NCBI GenBank assembly: GCA_036351775.1
Contig: JAZBPX010000018.1
Location: forward strand, 3,179 to 67,178
DNA from: Pacificimonas sp036351775
GTDB taxonomy: Bacteria; Pseudomonadota; Alphaproteobacteria; Sphingomonadales; Sphingomonadaceae
DNA length: 64,000 nt
Direction: 5' to 3'
The position numbers were made by a program, and so were the translations under genes. The number at the start of each line of letters is the position of its first letter. Position 1 is the first letter of the stretch. A model generated the notes under the pieces. That model had not been told where the DNA came from and did no database searches. It saw nothing but the letters and a program-made list of their open reading frames with translations. This document shows positions 25,665 to 34,070 of the stretch, piece by piece.

Positions 25665-26947
25665 GCAGGCTCCGTGAAATAGCTTAGGGGGTTCGTGAAA
25701 ATGCGGGGGTCGGCCTCCGGCGGGGCGAGGTCGCGGGCGAGGCTGTGTTTTGCGCGGGCCTGTTCGGGGCCGAGCGGGTTTTCCGGGCTGCCGGGGGTGC
25801 GCTCGACGGGGTGTTCGGTGCGGCCGCCGTTCGTTTGGGTGATGGTCAGGCGCTGCGGGAACAGCGCGTTGCCATCGGGGTTGCCGTCATCGGTCAGGCG
25901 CACCTTCGCGGCGAGGGCAGCAAGCTGCGGGTCGGCGAAATCCTCGCTGGTGAAGCGGCGCGGATCGATGCGGCCGTCGACGAGCATCAGCGCCGCAAGA
26001 TAGGGCATGCAGAGCCGCGCCCAGGCGACGCTCATGTCCGGCGCATAGGCGCGGTCAACGAGGCGGCGGATGAGCGGCGGGCAGGCGAGCTCGATCCGCT
26101 CGATGCTTGCGGGATCAATAGCGAGGTCCTGCAGCATGCCGAGGGCGGCGTGGCTGGCGCGGCCGGAGGGGAAGGGTTTCACGCTGACCTCGGCGATGCG
26201 CCAGACAGTGCCGAGGCCCGCGGTGTAGCGGGCAAGGTCGCCGGTTTCGAACAGCTGATAATAGCCGAAGGGGCCTTCGAGAACGTCTTTCGGCGCGGAG
26301 AAGCCTGCACCGGCGAGGTCACCGGCGGTCACGGCGGCGCGGGCGGCGTTCGCGATCTGGAAGGGCAGGGTTTCCGACCCCTCCACATGCGCCTGCATGG
26401 TGCCTGCCGCGCTGGAGTAGGCGAGGCCGAGGGCGTCGGCGATGGGCGCGCCGTCCAGCCGCGCGACCGCGACCGCCGCGCCCATGACGCCGGTGATGGC
26501 AGGCCGGAAGAAGCGCATGGCGCTGGTAACGCTGAGGCCGAGGCCCGATGCGATATCGACACCGATGGCGAGGGCGGTCAGCGCTTCGTTGCGGTCGCAG
26601 CCGCCGCGCCGGTCAATCGCCGCGCCGAGAGCGGCGGTGACGACGCTCATGGCGTGAACGACGGCGGGTTCGTGGACGGCGTCCCATTCGAGGCAGTGGA
26701 TTCGGTAGCCGTTGACGAAAGCCGCGGAGGGCGCGGGCAGGCGCTCGGCGGTTCCGATCAGGCGCGCGTCATCGCCGCTGCCGAACCGGCGCGCGGTGTC
26801 GAGGATCGCGGGCTCTCCCGGTGCGCCGACAGCGGCGGCAGCGATGGCGAGGGTGTCGCCGAGGAGGCGCTCGGCATGGGCGCGCAGGTCTGGCGGCAGG
26901 CGGTGGTCTGCTGCGGCGAAGGCGAGGAGGTCTTCCGTGGCGGTCAT
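25661..26947 (-). CDS. MmgE/PrpD-family protein 1
   Basis: A 428-residue protein of the MmgE/PrpD family, whose known members are 2-methylcitrate dehydratase, cis-aconitate decarboxylase and iminodisuccinate epimerase, all acting on di- and tricarboxylates. The segments IHCLEWDAVHEPAVVHAMSV and a helical core with FPSGRASHAALGMLQDLA fit the family's catalytic half. It is translationally coupled (ATGA) to a second, divergent family member upstream, so a heteromer or two successive steps are possible. Confidence 0.9.
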   Translation of the reverse strand: MTATEDLLAFAAADHRLPPDLRAHAERLLGDTLAIAAAAVGAPGEPAILDTARRFGSGDDARLIGTAERLPAPSAAFVNGYRIHCLEWDAVHEPAVVHAMSVVTAALGAAIDRRGGCDRNEALTALAIGVDIASGLGLSVTSAMRFFRPAITGVMGAAVAVARLDGAPIADALGLAYSSAAGTMQAHVEGSETLPFQIANAARAAVTAGDLAGAGFSAPKDVLEGPFGYYQLFETGDLARYTAGLGTVWRIAEVSVKPFPSGRASHAALGMLQDLAIDPASIERIELACPPLIRRLVDRAYAPDMSVAWARLCMPYLAALMLVDGRIDPRRFTSEDFADPQLAALAAKVRLTDDGNPDGNALFPQRLTITQTNGGRTEHPVERTPGSPENPLGPEQARAKHSLARDLAPPEADPRIFTNPLSYFTEPA

Positions 26948-28170
26948 GACAGCCAGTCCGACAGCATGGCGGCTACCGCCCCGGCATCCGTTCCATGAAG
27001 CGCTAAATCCGCTGCCCGGTCGGCTTCGGCGGCGCTAAGGCCGCCCCACGCGACGAGGCTGTGCAGCTTGCCGCGGTGGCCCTCGCTACCCAGCGGGCGT
27101 TCGGGATCGCCGCGTGTGTCGATCAGCTCATGGCCGTTCACCTGCGCGCCGAAATGGGCGGGGTAGCGCGCGGTGATGTCCGGTGCTTCGGCGACCGTGA
27201 CCTGCGCGCGGAGCGGGGCGAGCGCGGCGATGGCTTCGCGCGTGAAGTCGGGCGGTTCGGCAGCGCGGCCATCCGCGATGACGGCAACGGCATGCTGCAG
27301 CGAGAATTTGGCCTGCAGTTCAGTCTCGGGGTCGGGGCGGTCGCAGAAAGTCAGGGCGTCGGCGAAGGTCTCCACATGGAAGGGCGCGTGAAGGTTTCCG
27401 GCGGCGCGCAGGTCCAGCGCGGCGTCGATGGCGGGATGGGCGTGGCGGCAGGCGGCCCACGGCTTGAAGCTGACCTGATGGATCAGCCAGCCTTCCGGCT
27501 CGCCCCCCAGATCGCCGGGATGGTCGGTCATCGCCGCGAACAGGCCTTGCGCTCCCTCCAGAAGCGCCGCGGGTCCCGTGATGCCCGCCTTTGCATGGCG
27601 CGCGGCGTCGCGGCCGGTGCGGACCGCGTGATAACTGTGCCAGTGCTTGGTCAGCACGTCGTCATGGCGCATGTGCCAGAGGCCGCCCGCGACCGACCCC
27701 GCATTGCCAAGAGCGTTCACATAGCCCTCGGCGCCGAAGTTCAAGAGGGAACCCATCGCCGCCGCCGCGCCGACGCCGCCCGCCGTGGCGGTCGGGTGCC
27801 AGTGCGCGTAGTGATGGGCGTCGAGCGCCGATCCGACGGCGATCATCGCTTCATAACCGCGCACCGCCGCATCCAGCACGGTGTCCATGTCCGCACCGGA
27901 CATGCTGAGCGCGGCGGGCCAGATCACCGGGCCGGGATGGAGCAGCGCGGTGCGATGAACATCGTCCATTTCAAGGACATTGCCGAGATAGGCCGCGCGG
28001 GCCCAGGCCTCTGTTTCCGCCGCCGATACGGCGCGGTGCGCAGCGCTGTCCCGCGCACCCGCGATGCACGCGAACCAGTCGAAAAGGTGAAGGCGCGCGC
28101 GCTTTCGCTCGCCTTCGCCGACAGGCCGCGCTAGTCTTTCGCCCAGTCCAGACATAAGCGGCTGCGTCAT
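26944..28170 (-). CDS. MmgE/PrpD-family protein 2
   Basis: A 408-residue MmgE/PrpD protein and first gene of the ten-gene minus-strand operon. Family features are YLGNVLEMDDVHRTALLHPGPVIWPAAL and FKPWAACRHAHPAIDAALDL, the latter with the conserved His pair. It is about 20 residues shorter than its downstream partner and only distantly similar to it. A GTCCAGAC half-conserved operator lies inside its first codons (28145-28154). The start is 41 nt from the divergent gntR start. Confidence 0.9.
   Translation of the reverse strand: MTQPLMSGLGERLARPVGEGERKRARLHLFDWFACIAGARDSAAHRAVSAAETEAWARAAYLGNVLEMDDVHRTALLHPGPVIWPAALSMSGADMDTVLDAAVRGYEAMIAVGSALDAHHYAHWHPTATAGGVGAAAAMGSLLNFGAEGYVNALGNAGSVAGGLWHMRHDDVLTKHWHSYHAVRTGRDAARHAKAGITGPAALLEGAQGLFAAMTDHPGDLGGEPEGWLIHQVSFKPWAACRHAHPAIDAALDLRAAGNLHAPFHVETFADALTFCDRPDPETELQAKFSLQHAVAVIADGRAAEPPDFTREAIAALAPLRAQVTVAEAPDITARYPAHFGAQVNGHELIDTRGDPERPLGSEGHRGKLHSLVAWGGLSAAEADRAADLALHGTDAGAVAAMLSDWLS
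28145..28154. promoter_or_regulatory. Weak candidate GntR operator near gntR
   Basis: AGTCCAGACA keeps the GTC-NN-GAC core of the strong sites but lacks the TT/AA flanks. It overlaps the first codons of the PrpD-family gene and lies about 60 nt upstream of the GntR start, where it could give weak autoregulation. The match may be accidental. Confidence 0.25.
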
Positions 28171-28211
28171 CGGACAGCGCCGCCCGCCCAGAGAATCTTC
28201 GGGAGCACAGC

Positions 28212-28991
28212 TTGGCCGACGCCCGCCAGAACAGGGGCCGACAGACGGGCCAAGGGGCGGGGAGCCGTGCGGTGCCCCGCTACCTGCAGGTCGCGGCGGA
28301 GCTGCGCGAGGCGATCATGTCGGGGCAATATGCGGGCGGCGATCAGTTCCCGACCGAAACCGCGCTGTGCGAACGCTACAAGGTCAGCCGCTTTACCGTG
28401 CGCGAGGCGCTGAAGCGGCTGCAGGCCGAGGGGCTGATTGCGCGGAAGCGCGGGTCCGGCACGACGGTCCAACCGGCCGGCGCGCGAGGCGGCGCGCTGC
28501 ACCAGCCGCTGTCGAATGTGGGCGAACTGCTGCAATATGCGCGCGGCAGTTCGGTGAGCTATGCGGAGCGCGGAACCGGTCCCCTGCCGACGATGGTGGC
28601 CGAGCAGCTGCTCGGCAATCCGGGCGGCGAATGGCGCTGTTTTCGCGGAGCAAGGCGGCCGCAGGACGATGCGATGCCGATCGCCGTGACCGACGCCTAT
28701 TTCCACGAGCGGCTGGGCGAGGCCGTCGACCAACTGGACCTGCAGGCCGGAACGCTGTTCAGCCAGATCGAGCGGCTGTCGGGCGTCAGTATCGGGCAGG
28801 TCACGCAAGATATTCAGGCGCTTGCCGCAGACGCCGCGACGGCCCGGGCGCTGGAGATTGACGAGGGCGAACCCGTTCTCCGCATCCTGCGCTGCTACCG
28901 CGATACCGACGGCGTTCCGTTCGAAATTTCCGTTAGCCACCATCCCGGCGACCGCTTCGCCTATTCGATGCACATCGACGTCGACACCTGA
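28212..28991 (+). CDS. GntR-family regulator, HutC subfamily (HTH + UTRA)
   Basis: A 259-residue one-component regulator. The winged HTH (about residues 22-88) includes ETALCERYKVSRFTVREAL and the wing GLIARKRGSGTTV; the rest is a UTRA ligand-binding domain ending ISVSHHPGDRFAYSMHIDV. Start: TTG at 28212 has GGGAG 6 nt upstream; a GTG at 28272 (protein beginning PRYLQVA) is an equally credible alternative. HutC-type proteins bind GTC-NN-GAC palindromes and release DNA on binding a pathway metabolite. It is the only GntR gene in the window, lies centrally among the TTGTCCGGACAA sites, and is therefore the likely cluster repressor. Confidence 0.92.
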   Translation: MADARQNRGRQTGQGAGSRAVPRYLQVAAELREAIMSGQYAGGDQFPTETALCERYKVSRFTVREALKRLQAEGLIARKRGSGTTVQPAGARGGALHQPLSNVGELLQYARGSSVSYAERGTGPLPTMVAEQLLGNPGGEWRCFRGARRPQDDAMPIAVTDAYFHERLGEAVDQLDLQAGTLFSQIERLSGVSIGQVTQDIQALAADAATARALEIDEGEPVLRILRCYRDTDGVPFEISVSHHPGDRFAYSMHIDVDT

Positions 28992-29014
28992 CGGTTCGGG
29001 GGCAAGCCGCCGCA

Positions 29015-30100
29015 TCAGCCTTCGCCCAGATCCGGCGTCTTCCCGGGCTGCCACCGCTCGCCGGCGAAGCGGATGGGCGGGGCAATATGGTGCGCACCCT
29101 CGCTGCTTTCGACGATCAGGCCGCGCTGCGCGACATGCGGTTCATCGAGAGCCTCGCGAAAGTCGAGGACCGGGGCGAAGGCGATGTCCCTGTCGGCGAA
29201 CCACCGGGTCCATTCATCGCGCGTTTTCTCCGCAAAGGTTCCGCGCAGAAACGCGATGAGATCGCCCTGTTCACCGGCCTCGCGCTCCGCGTGCGGGATC
29301 AGGTCGGGACGGTCCAGGCCGTTGAGGAGGTTCTCGGCGAACTTCATCTCGCGGCCGCCGAGCGCGATGTGGCCGCCGTCCTTCGTGCGGTAGACCTGGT
29401 AGAGCGCCGCACCGCCGAGCGAGCGCTGGCTGGCACTGTTCGGGCTAGCGCCTCCCGCAATCGCCCTGCCCGCCGTGTGGACGCCCCAGGGGAGCAGGCT
29501 GTCGAACATGGCGCAGTCGATATAAGCGCCCTCGCCCGTTTTCTCGCGGCCGATCAGGGCCATCAGGACGGCGGAAAGCGCGGTCAGACCGGCCGCCATG
29601 TCGGCGCTCGGCGCGCCGGGGACGACCGGCGTCCCGTCCGGGCCGTCATTGACGGACAGGAACCCGGCAAGGGCTTGCACCGCCATGTCATGCGCCGGGT
29701 GATGAGCAAGCGCCCCCTGCTGCCCGAAAGCGGAGATGGAGCAATAGACGATGGCGGGGTTGAGGGTCCTGACTGTTTCGTAATCGAAGCCGAGGCGCTT
29801 CATCACGCCGGGACGGAAACCCTCCACGAACACATCCGCCTCCCGGCAGAGAGCGGCGAGCGCGGCTTTCCCGTCATCGCTCTTCAGGTCGAGGACGCGG
29901 CTTTCCTTGCCGCGGTTGAGGTTCGCGAACCAGACGGAATGGCCGGCTTCCCTCGGCTGCATCGTGCGGGCCGGGTCGCCTGCCTTCGGTTCGATCTTGA
30001 CGACCCGCGCGCCCTGGTCGGCCATCATGACGGTCATCATCGGCCCGGGAAGGAACTGCGTCAGATCGACGACGGTCAGGCCGGATAGCTTCCCCACCAA
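29015..30100 (-). CDS. CaiB/BaiF-family CoA-transferase (racemase-like), 1
   Basis: A 361-residue class III CoA-transferase-fold protein. MVGKLSGLTVVDLTQFLPGPM is the canonical N-terminus, and Asp in HHPAHDMAVQALAGFLS is the expected catalytic aspartate. The length and sequence lean to the alpha-methylacyl-CoA racemase side of the family, so it may epimerise a 2-methyl-branched CoA ester instead of transferring CoA. It is the last gene of the 33900-29015 minus operon, 6 nt after another CaiB gene, and converges with gntR. Confidence 0.9.
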   Translation of the reverse strand: MVGKLSGLTVVDLTQFLPGPMMTVMMADQGARVVKIEPKAGDPARTMQPREAGHSVWFANLNRGKESRVLDLKSDDGKAALAALCREADVFVEGFRPGVMKRLGFDYETVRTLNPAIVYCSISAFGQQGALAHHPAHDMAVQALAGFLSVNDGPDGTPVVPGAPSADMAAGLTALSAVLMALIGREKTGEGAYIDCAMFDSLLPWGVHTAGRAIAGGASPNSASQRSLGGAALYQVYRTKDGGHIALGGREMKFAENLLNGLDRPDLIPHAEREAGEQGDLIAFLRGTFAEKTRDEWTRWFADRDIAFAPVLDFREALDEPHVAQRGLIVESSEGAHHIAPPIRFAGERWQPGKTPDLGEG

Positions 30101-30106
30101 GCGGCC

Positions 30107-31330
30107 CTAGACAATGCCGTCGCCGCGCAGCTTTGCCGTCGCCGCCGCATCATAGCCGAGCTCTTCAAGGATTGCATCGGTGTCCGCGCCGAGGAGCGGC
30201 GCGGCGCGGTTCGGCGGCCGCTGGCCGTCCAGTTTCAGCGGGCTGGCCAGCACCTGAACGTCCGCCTTGTCCGGATGCGAAACCTCGTCGCGCATGCCGA
30301 TGGTGCGGAGCCACGGATTGTCGAGGGCAGCGCCGAGCGAATAGACCGGCGCAACGGGGACGTGCCCGGCGAGCAAATCCTGCCAGTGCGCCATGGGCTG
30401 CTTGGCGAACTCCTCATCGAGAATCGCGGTGAGCGTATCGCGGTTGGCCAGGCGATCGGCATTGGCGGTGAAACGCGGATCGCCCTTCAGGTCTTCCCGG
30501 CCCATGCGGGTCGTCAGGATGTCCCAGAACTTCGGCAGCTGGCACATCACGAACATCCAGCCGTCCGCCGTCCTGAACATCTGGCTGGGCGTGGCCGTCG
30601 GGTGGGCCGAGCGGGGTTCGCGGCCCGCCTCGTCGCCCTCGTTCATGTACCAGAGCGCCGGGTAGCTGGTCTGGTGGATGGCGGCGGAGAGGAGGTCGGT
30701 GTCAACGTCGCGGCCTTTCCCCGTACGCTGGGCGTCGAGAAGCGCGGAGAGGAGCCCGATGCACATGAGCGTGCCGGTCATGAAATCGACCATGGAGAGC
30801 CCCATGCGCTGGGGTTCGCTGCCGGGCGCGCCGGTCACCGCGCAGTAACCGGCCTCGGCCTGCATCAGATAGTCGTAGCCGGGCCATTTCGCGCGCTCGT
30901 TATCGCGGCCATAGGCGGACAGGTGCGCGCAGACGATGGCGGGGTTCACGGCCCGCAGCGCGTCATAGGCCAGGCCGAGCTTCGCAGGAAGGTCGCCGCG
31001 CATGTTGTTCGCGACCGCATGGCTTTTGCCGGCGAGCTTGCGGAAGATTTCCTGCCCCTCGTCAGAGCGCAGATTGAGCGTCAGCGAACGCTTGTTGAGG
31101 TTGAACGACTGGAAATAGAGGCTCTCGTCCTCGCGCAGGTAATGCGGGCCGACGGCGCGCGCGGTATCGCCGCCGCCCGTTTTCCTGCCGTCCGGGCCTT
31201 CCTTGCGCGGCGGTTCGATCTTGATGACATCCGCGCCGAGCTGGGCAAGGTGCATCGTGCCGTAGGGGCCCGCGCCGTACTGCTCGGCGCTGACAATCCG
31301 GAAACCCTTGAGGGGGAGGTGAAGCGTCAC
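30107..31330 (-). CDS. CaiB/BaiF-family CoA-transferase, 2
   Basis: A 407-residue class III CoA-transferase with the N-terminal FRIVSAEQYGAGPYGTMHLAQ and VIKIEPPRKEGPDGR motifs and the likely catalytic Asp in WPGYDYLMQAEAG. The length matches formyl-CoA- or succinyl-CoA-dependent transferases. In the ict-ich-ccl pathway for itaconate an enzyme of this family makes the CoA ester that MaoC and CitE-type enzymes then process, and both partner types are in this operon. The acid it activates is unknown. Confidence 0.92.
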   Translation of the reverse strand: MTLHLPLKGFRIVSAEQYGAGPYGTMHLAQLGADVIKIEPPRKEGPDGRKTGGGDTARAVGPHYLREDESLYFQSFNLNKRSLTLNLRSDEGQEIFRKLAGKSHAVANNMRGDLPAKLGLAYDALRAVNPAIVCAHLSAYGRDNERAKWPGYDYLMQAEAGYCAVTGAPGSEPQRMGLSMVDFMTGTLMCIGLLSALLDAQRTGKGRDVDTDLLSAAIHQTSYPALWYMNEGDEAGREPRSAHPTATPSQMFRTADGWMFVMCQLPKFWDILTTRMGREDLKGDPRFTANADRLANRDTLTAILDEEFAKQPMAHWQDLLAGHVPVAPVYSLGAALDNPWLRTIGMRDEVSHPDKADVQVLASPLKLDGQRPPNRAAPLLGADTDAILEELGYDAAATAKLRGDGIV

Positions 31331-31339
31331 GCGCGCGGA

Positions 31340-32524
31340 TCAGGCCGGATTGTTCTTGAAGTGCTGTTTGGCGATGATGATCCGCTGCATCTCGTTGGTC
31401 CCCTCCCCGATGCACATCAGCATGCTGTCCCGGTAATAGCGTTCGATGTCGTACTCCTTTGAATAGGAGTAGCCGCCGTAGACGCGCATGGCTTCCTGGC
31501 TGTTGTCGACCGCAGCCTCGGACGCGAAGAACTTCGCCATGCCGGCTTCCATGTCGCAGCGCTCGCCCCGGTCGTAAGCCTCGGCAGCGTCGAGCGTCAG
31601 CAGGCGCGCGGCGCGGGCGCGGGTGGCCATCTCGCCGATCTTCAGCTGGATCGCCTGGTGCTGGGCGATGGGTTTGCCCATGGTTTCGCGTTGCTGGGCA
31701 TATTCGGTGGCGTGGCGCAGGCTGCCCTCGGCAAGGCCCACGCCCCGCGCGGCGACGTTGATGCGCCCGAGCTCGAGGCCGCCCGTTGCCTGGAAGAAGC
31801 CCTGCCCCTCGACGCCGCCGATCAGATGGTCGGCGGGGATGCGGTAGTCCTCCATGATCAGCTCGGCGCTGTCGATGGACTTGTAGCCGAGCTTCTCGAA
31901 CTTCTTGCCGGTGGTGAGGCCGTCGCGTTTGTCGGCGATGAACAGGCTCATGCCCTTGTAGCGCGGGTCGGCGCCGGGATCGGTCTTGGCAAGAAGAGCG
32001 AAGCAGGAGCCGTGGAGGGCGTTCGAAATCCACGTCTTCGTGCCGTTAAGGACATAATCGTCGCCGTCGCGGCGGGCGACCGTGCGGATCGCCTGAAGGT
32101 CGGTGCCGGCATTGGGTTCGGTGAGAGCAAGGCCGCCGCGGATCTCGCCAGTCGCGAATTTCGGCAGCCATTTTGCCTTCTGCGCGGGTGTGCCGAAGCG
32201 CTCGACCGCCGCCGCCATGATCAGGTGCGAGTTGAAGATGCCGGTGATCGCCATCCAGTGACTGGAAATCCGCATGACGATCTTCGCATAGGTCGTCGCA
32301 GGAAGGCCGAGGCCGCCATATTCCTCGCCGATGGTCGCGCCGAACAGGCCCATCTCACACATCTGGTCGACCAGCTCCTTCGGCCAGATATCGCCGTGGT
32401 CATGATGCTTGATGACGGGAATGACCTCCCGCTCCATCCAGCGGTCGATCGAATCCATGAAGGCGCGCTCTTCCTCTGGGGCGATCGACCGGATCTGGTT
32501 TTCGAGAGCGGCGGCGGTGGCCAT
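31340..32524 (-). CDS. Acyl-CoA dehydrogenase
   Basis: A 394-residue FAD-dependent acyl-CoA dehydrogenase that introduces an alpha,beta double bond in a CoA thioester. Features are GGLALTEPNAGTDLQAIRT for FAD and substrate binding, and YGGYSYSKEYDIERYYRD at the C-terminus, where the Glu is the likely catalytic base. It lies between a MaoC-type hydratase and a CoA-transferase in the same operon, so desaturation followed by hydration is the natural reading. Confidence 0.95.
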   Translation of the reverse strand: MATAAALENQIRSIAPEEERAFMDSIDRWMEREVIPVIKHHDHGDIWPKELVDQMCEMGLFGATIGEEYGGLGLPATTYAKIVMRISSHWMAITGIFNSHLIMAAAVERFGTPAQKAKWLPKFATGEIRGGLALTEPNAGTDLQAIRTVARRDGDDYVLNGTKTWISNALHGSCFALLAKTDPGADPRYKGMSLFIADKRDGLTTGKKFEKLGYKSIDSAELIMEDYRIPADHLIGGVEGQGFFQATGGLELGRINVAARGVGLAEGSLRHATEYAQQRETMGKPIAQHQAIQLKIGEMATRARAARLLTLDAAEAYDRGERCDMEAGMAKFFASEAAVDNSQEAMRVYGGYSYSKEYDIERYYRDSMLMCIGEGTNEMQRIIIAKQHFKNNPA

Positions 32525-32573
32525 GACGGGGTTCCTCGTTGGTGTTCTTGCGGGGTTCAGTCTAGGTCAGAAA

Positions 32574-33083
32574 TTAGTCGTCGCCGGGGCCGAAGCCGCG
32601 CTTCCAGATCAGCATCGTGCGCTTGAAGGTGCAGACGATGTCGCCATGCTGGTTCTTGCCAATGGTTTTCACCGTGACGATGCCCTGTTCCGGGCGGCTG
32701 CTGCTTTCGCGTTTGTCGAGCACCTCGCTCTCCGCATAGAGCGTGTCGCCGGGAAACAGGGGATGGGTCAGGCGGATTTCGTCCCAGCCGAGGTTGGCAA
32801 TCGCCTTCTGGCTGGTGTCCGACACGCTCATCCCCACCATCAGCGCAACCGTGAACGGGCTGCAGACCAGCGGCTTCTCGAACTCCGTCTTCTTCGCATA
32901 TTCATAGTCGAAATGCGCCGGGTGCGTGTTCATCGTCAGCAGGGTGAACCAGACATTGTCAGTGTCGGTAATCGTGCGGCCCGGACGATGCTCGTAGATG
33001 TGGCCAATCTCGAAATCCTCGAAATAGCGGCCGAAGGTCTCGCGGAAGCGGCCCGGAGCGACCTCGATGCTGCCCTTACGCAT
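32574..33083 (-). CDS. MaoC-family hydratase
   Basis: A 169-residue hot-dog-fold protein of the MaoC/mesaconyl-CoA-hydratase type. The start at ATG 33083 overlaps the end of the CitE-like gene by 8 nt and gives RKGSIEVAPGRFRETFGRYFEDFEIGHIY. The hydratase motif with the catalytic Asn/Asp-His is NTHPAHFDYEYAKKTEFEKPLV. It would hydrate an unsaturated acyl-CoA. Next to a CitE-type lyase this pairing is typical of itaconyl-CoA or mesaconyl-CoA hydration to citramalyl-CoA. Confidence 0.9.
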   Translation of the reverse strand: MRKGSIEVAPGRFRETFGRYFEDFEIGHIYEHRPGRTITDTDNVWFTLLTMNTHPAHFDYEYAKKTEFEKPLVCSPFTVALMVGMSVSDTSQKAIANLGWDEIRLTHPLFPGDTLYAESEVLDKRESSSRPEQGIVTVKTIGKNQHGDIVCTFKRTMLIWKRGFGPGDD

Positions 33084-33900
33084 GAACGGTTGTCCTTTCC
33101 TTCCGCGCGAGAATGGCGCGGTAATGTTTGACCAGCGGCGCTTCGAGCATCCGCCCGTTGAAGCGCACGACACTGCCGCCCCCCTCATCAAACGCACGGA
33201 GCGCTTCAGCGGCCTCATTGCACTCGCGTTCGGAGGGCTCGAAGGCCGCGTCGATCGCGGCAACCTGGCGCGGATGGATCGCCGCCTTGGCCGCGAAACC
33301 GAGCGCGCGGGCTTTCGCGCATTCCGCCTTCAGCCCCTCCTCGTCGTCGAGATGGATATACGGTACATCAATGGCGGGGACATGCGCCTCCGCGCAGGCC
33401 AGAAGCAGCTGTTGCCGCGCGGCGAGGAGCGGTTCCCAGGACAGGCGCACCCCAAGCTCGCCCGCGAAATCGCCGCCGCCGAACATCATCGCCGTAACGC
33501 CCTCTTCCTGTGCGATGGCCAGCGCATTTCGGAGGCCACGCGGCGTTTCGACCAGCGGTACTAGCGCAGGGCAGCGCTCTCCCAGCGCGCCGCGCACGAC
33601 CGCGATCTCCGCCGCCGCCTCGACCATGGGGACGAGCATGACGGCCGGCAGGGTCTCGGCATCTGCAAGCGCATGAAGATCGGCGATACCCGCCCGGGTC
33701 GCGACACCGTTCATGCGCAGCGCATAGCCGTCACCCGAGGCGATCGCCGCCAGCGCGTCGTTCCGCGCCGCATCCTTCGCGTCTGCAGCCACCGCGTCCT
33801 CAAGATCGATGGCCGTCAGCCCAGCCCCCGCAACCCGCGCCTTGTCAAAGCGGTCGGGACGCGCGCCGGGTACGAACAACAGGCTGGTGGCAGCGAACAT
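33076..33900 (-). CDS. HpcH/HpaI-CitE-type acyl-CoA lyase
   Basis: A 274-residue TIM-barrel lyase of the CitE-like group (malyl-CoA, methylmalyl-CoA and citramalyl-CoA lyases). LLFVPGARPDRFDKA at the N-terminus, AIDLEDAVA, the catalytic-site VPLVETPRGLRNAL with Glu, and MFGGGDFAGELG with the Mg-ligand Asp are all present. It cleaves a 3-hydroxyacyl-CoA into acetyl- or propionyl-CoA and a 2-oxo acid. It is the first gene of its operon, 84 nt from operator site 2. Confidence 0.92.
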   Translation of the reverse strand: MFAATSLLFVPGARPDRFDKARVAGAGLTAIDLEDAVAADAKDAARNDALAAIASGDGYALRMNGVATRAGIADLHALADAETLPAVMLVPMVEAAAEIAVVRGALGERCPALVPLVETPRGLRNALAIAQEEGVTAMMFGGGDFAGELGVRLSWEPLLAARQQLLLACAEAHVPAIDVPYIHLDDEEGLKAECAKARALGFAAKAAIHPRQVAAIDAAFEPSERECNEAAEALRAFDEGGGSVVRFNGRMLEAPLVKHYRAILARKERTTVHA

Positions 33901-33983
33901 GCGAACGGCGACTTCCCCGGAGTTTCCGAATGACCAGACGTTAAACTAAACGCCGAGAGGCGGCGCGCGTTTCAGACTTCACA

Positions 33984-33999
33984 ATTTGTCCGGACAAAT
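33984..33999. promoter_or_regulatory. GntR-type operator, site 2, between -35 and -10
   Basis: The perfect 16-bp palindrome ATTTGTCCGGACAAAT lies in the 170-nt divergent region between the CitE-like gene (minus) and the DUF1838 gene (plus). On the plus strand TTCACA (33978-33983) and TAAAGT (34001-34006) flank it at 17-nt spacing, so the palindrome fills the promoter spacer, a typical repressor position. Promoter elements are inferred by eye. Confidence 0.8.
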
Positions 34000-34070
34000 C
34001 TAAAGTCAAGTCAGAATCAGTTGGGCGCCGCCCCTAGGTCGCCGGGATTCAGGGAGGGAACACAGACCAT

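Noticed and set aside
33984..33999. The TTGTCCGGACAA palindromes as members of the dispersed intergenic repeat family
   Set aside because: They share no flanking sequence with the GTCATCCC or CCCGCTCA elements and occur only at divergent promoters.
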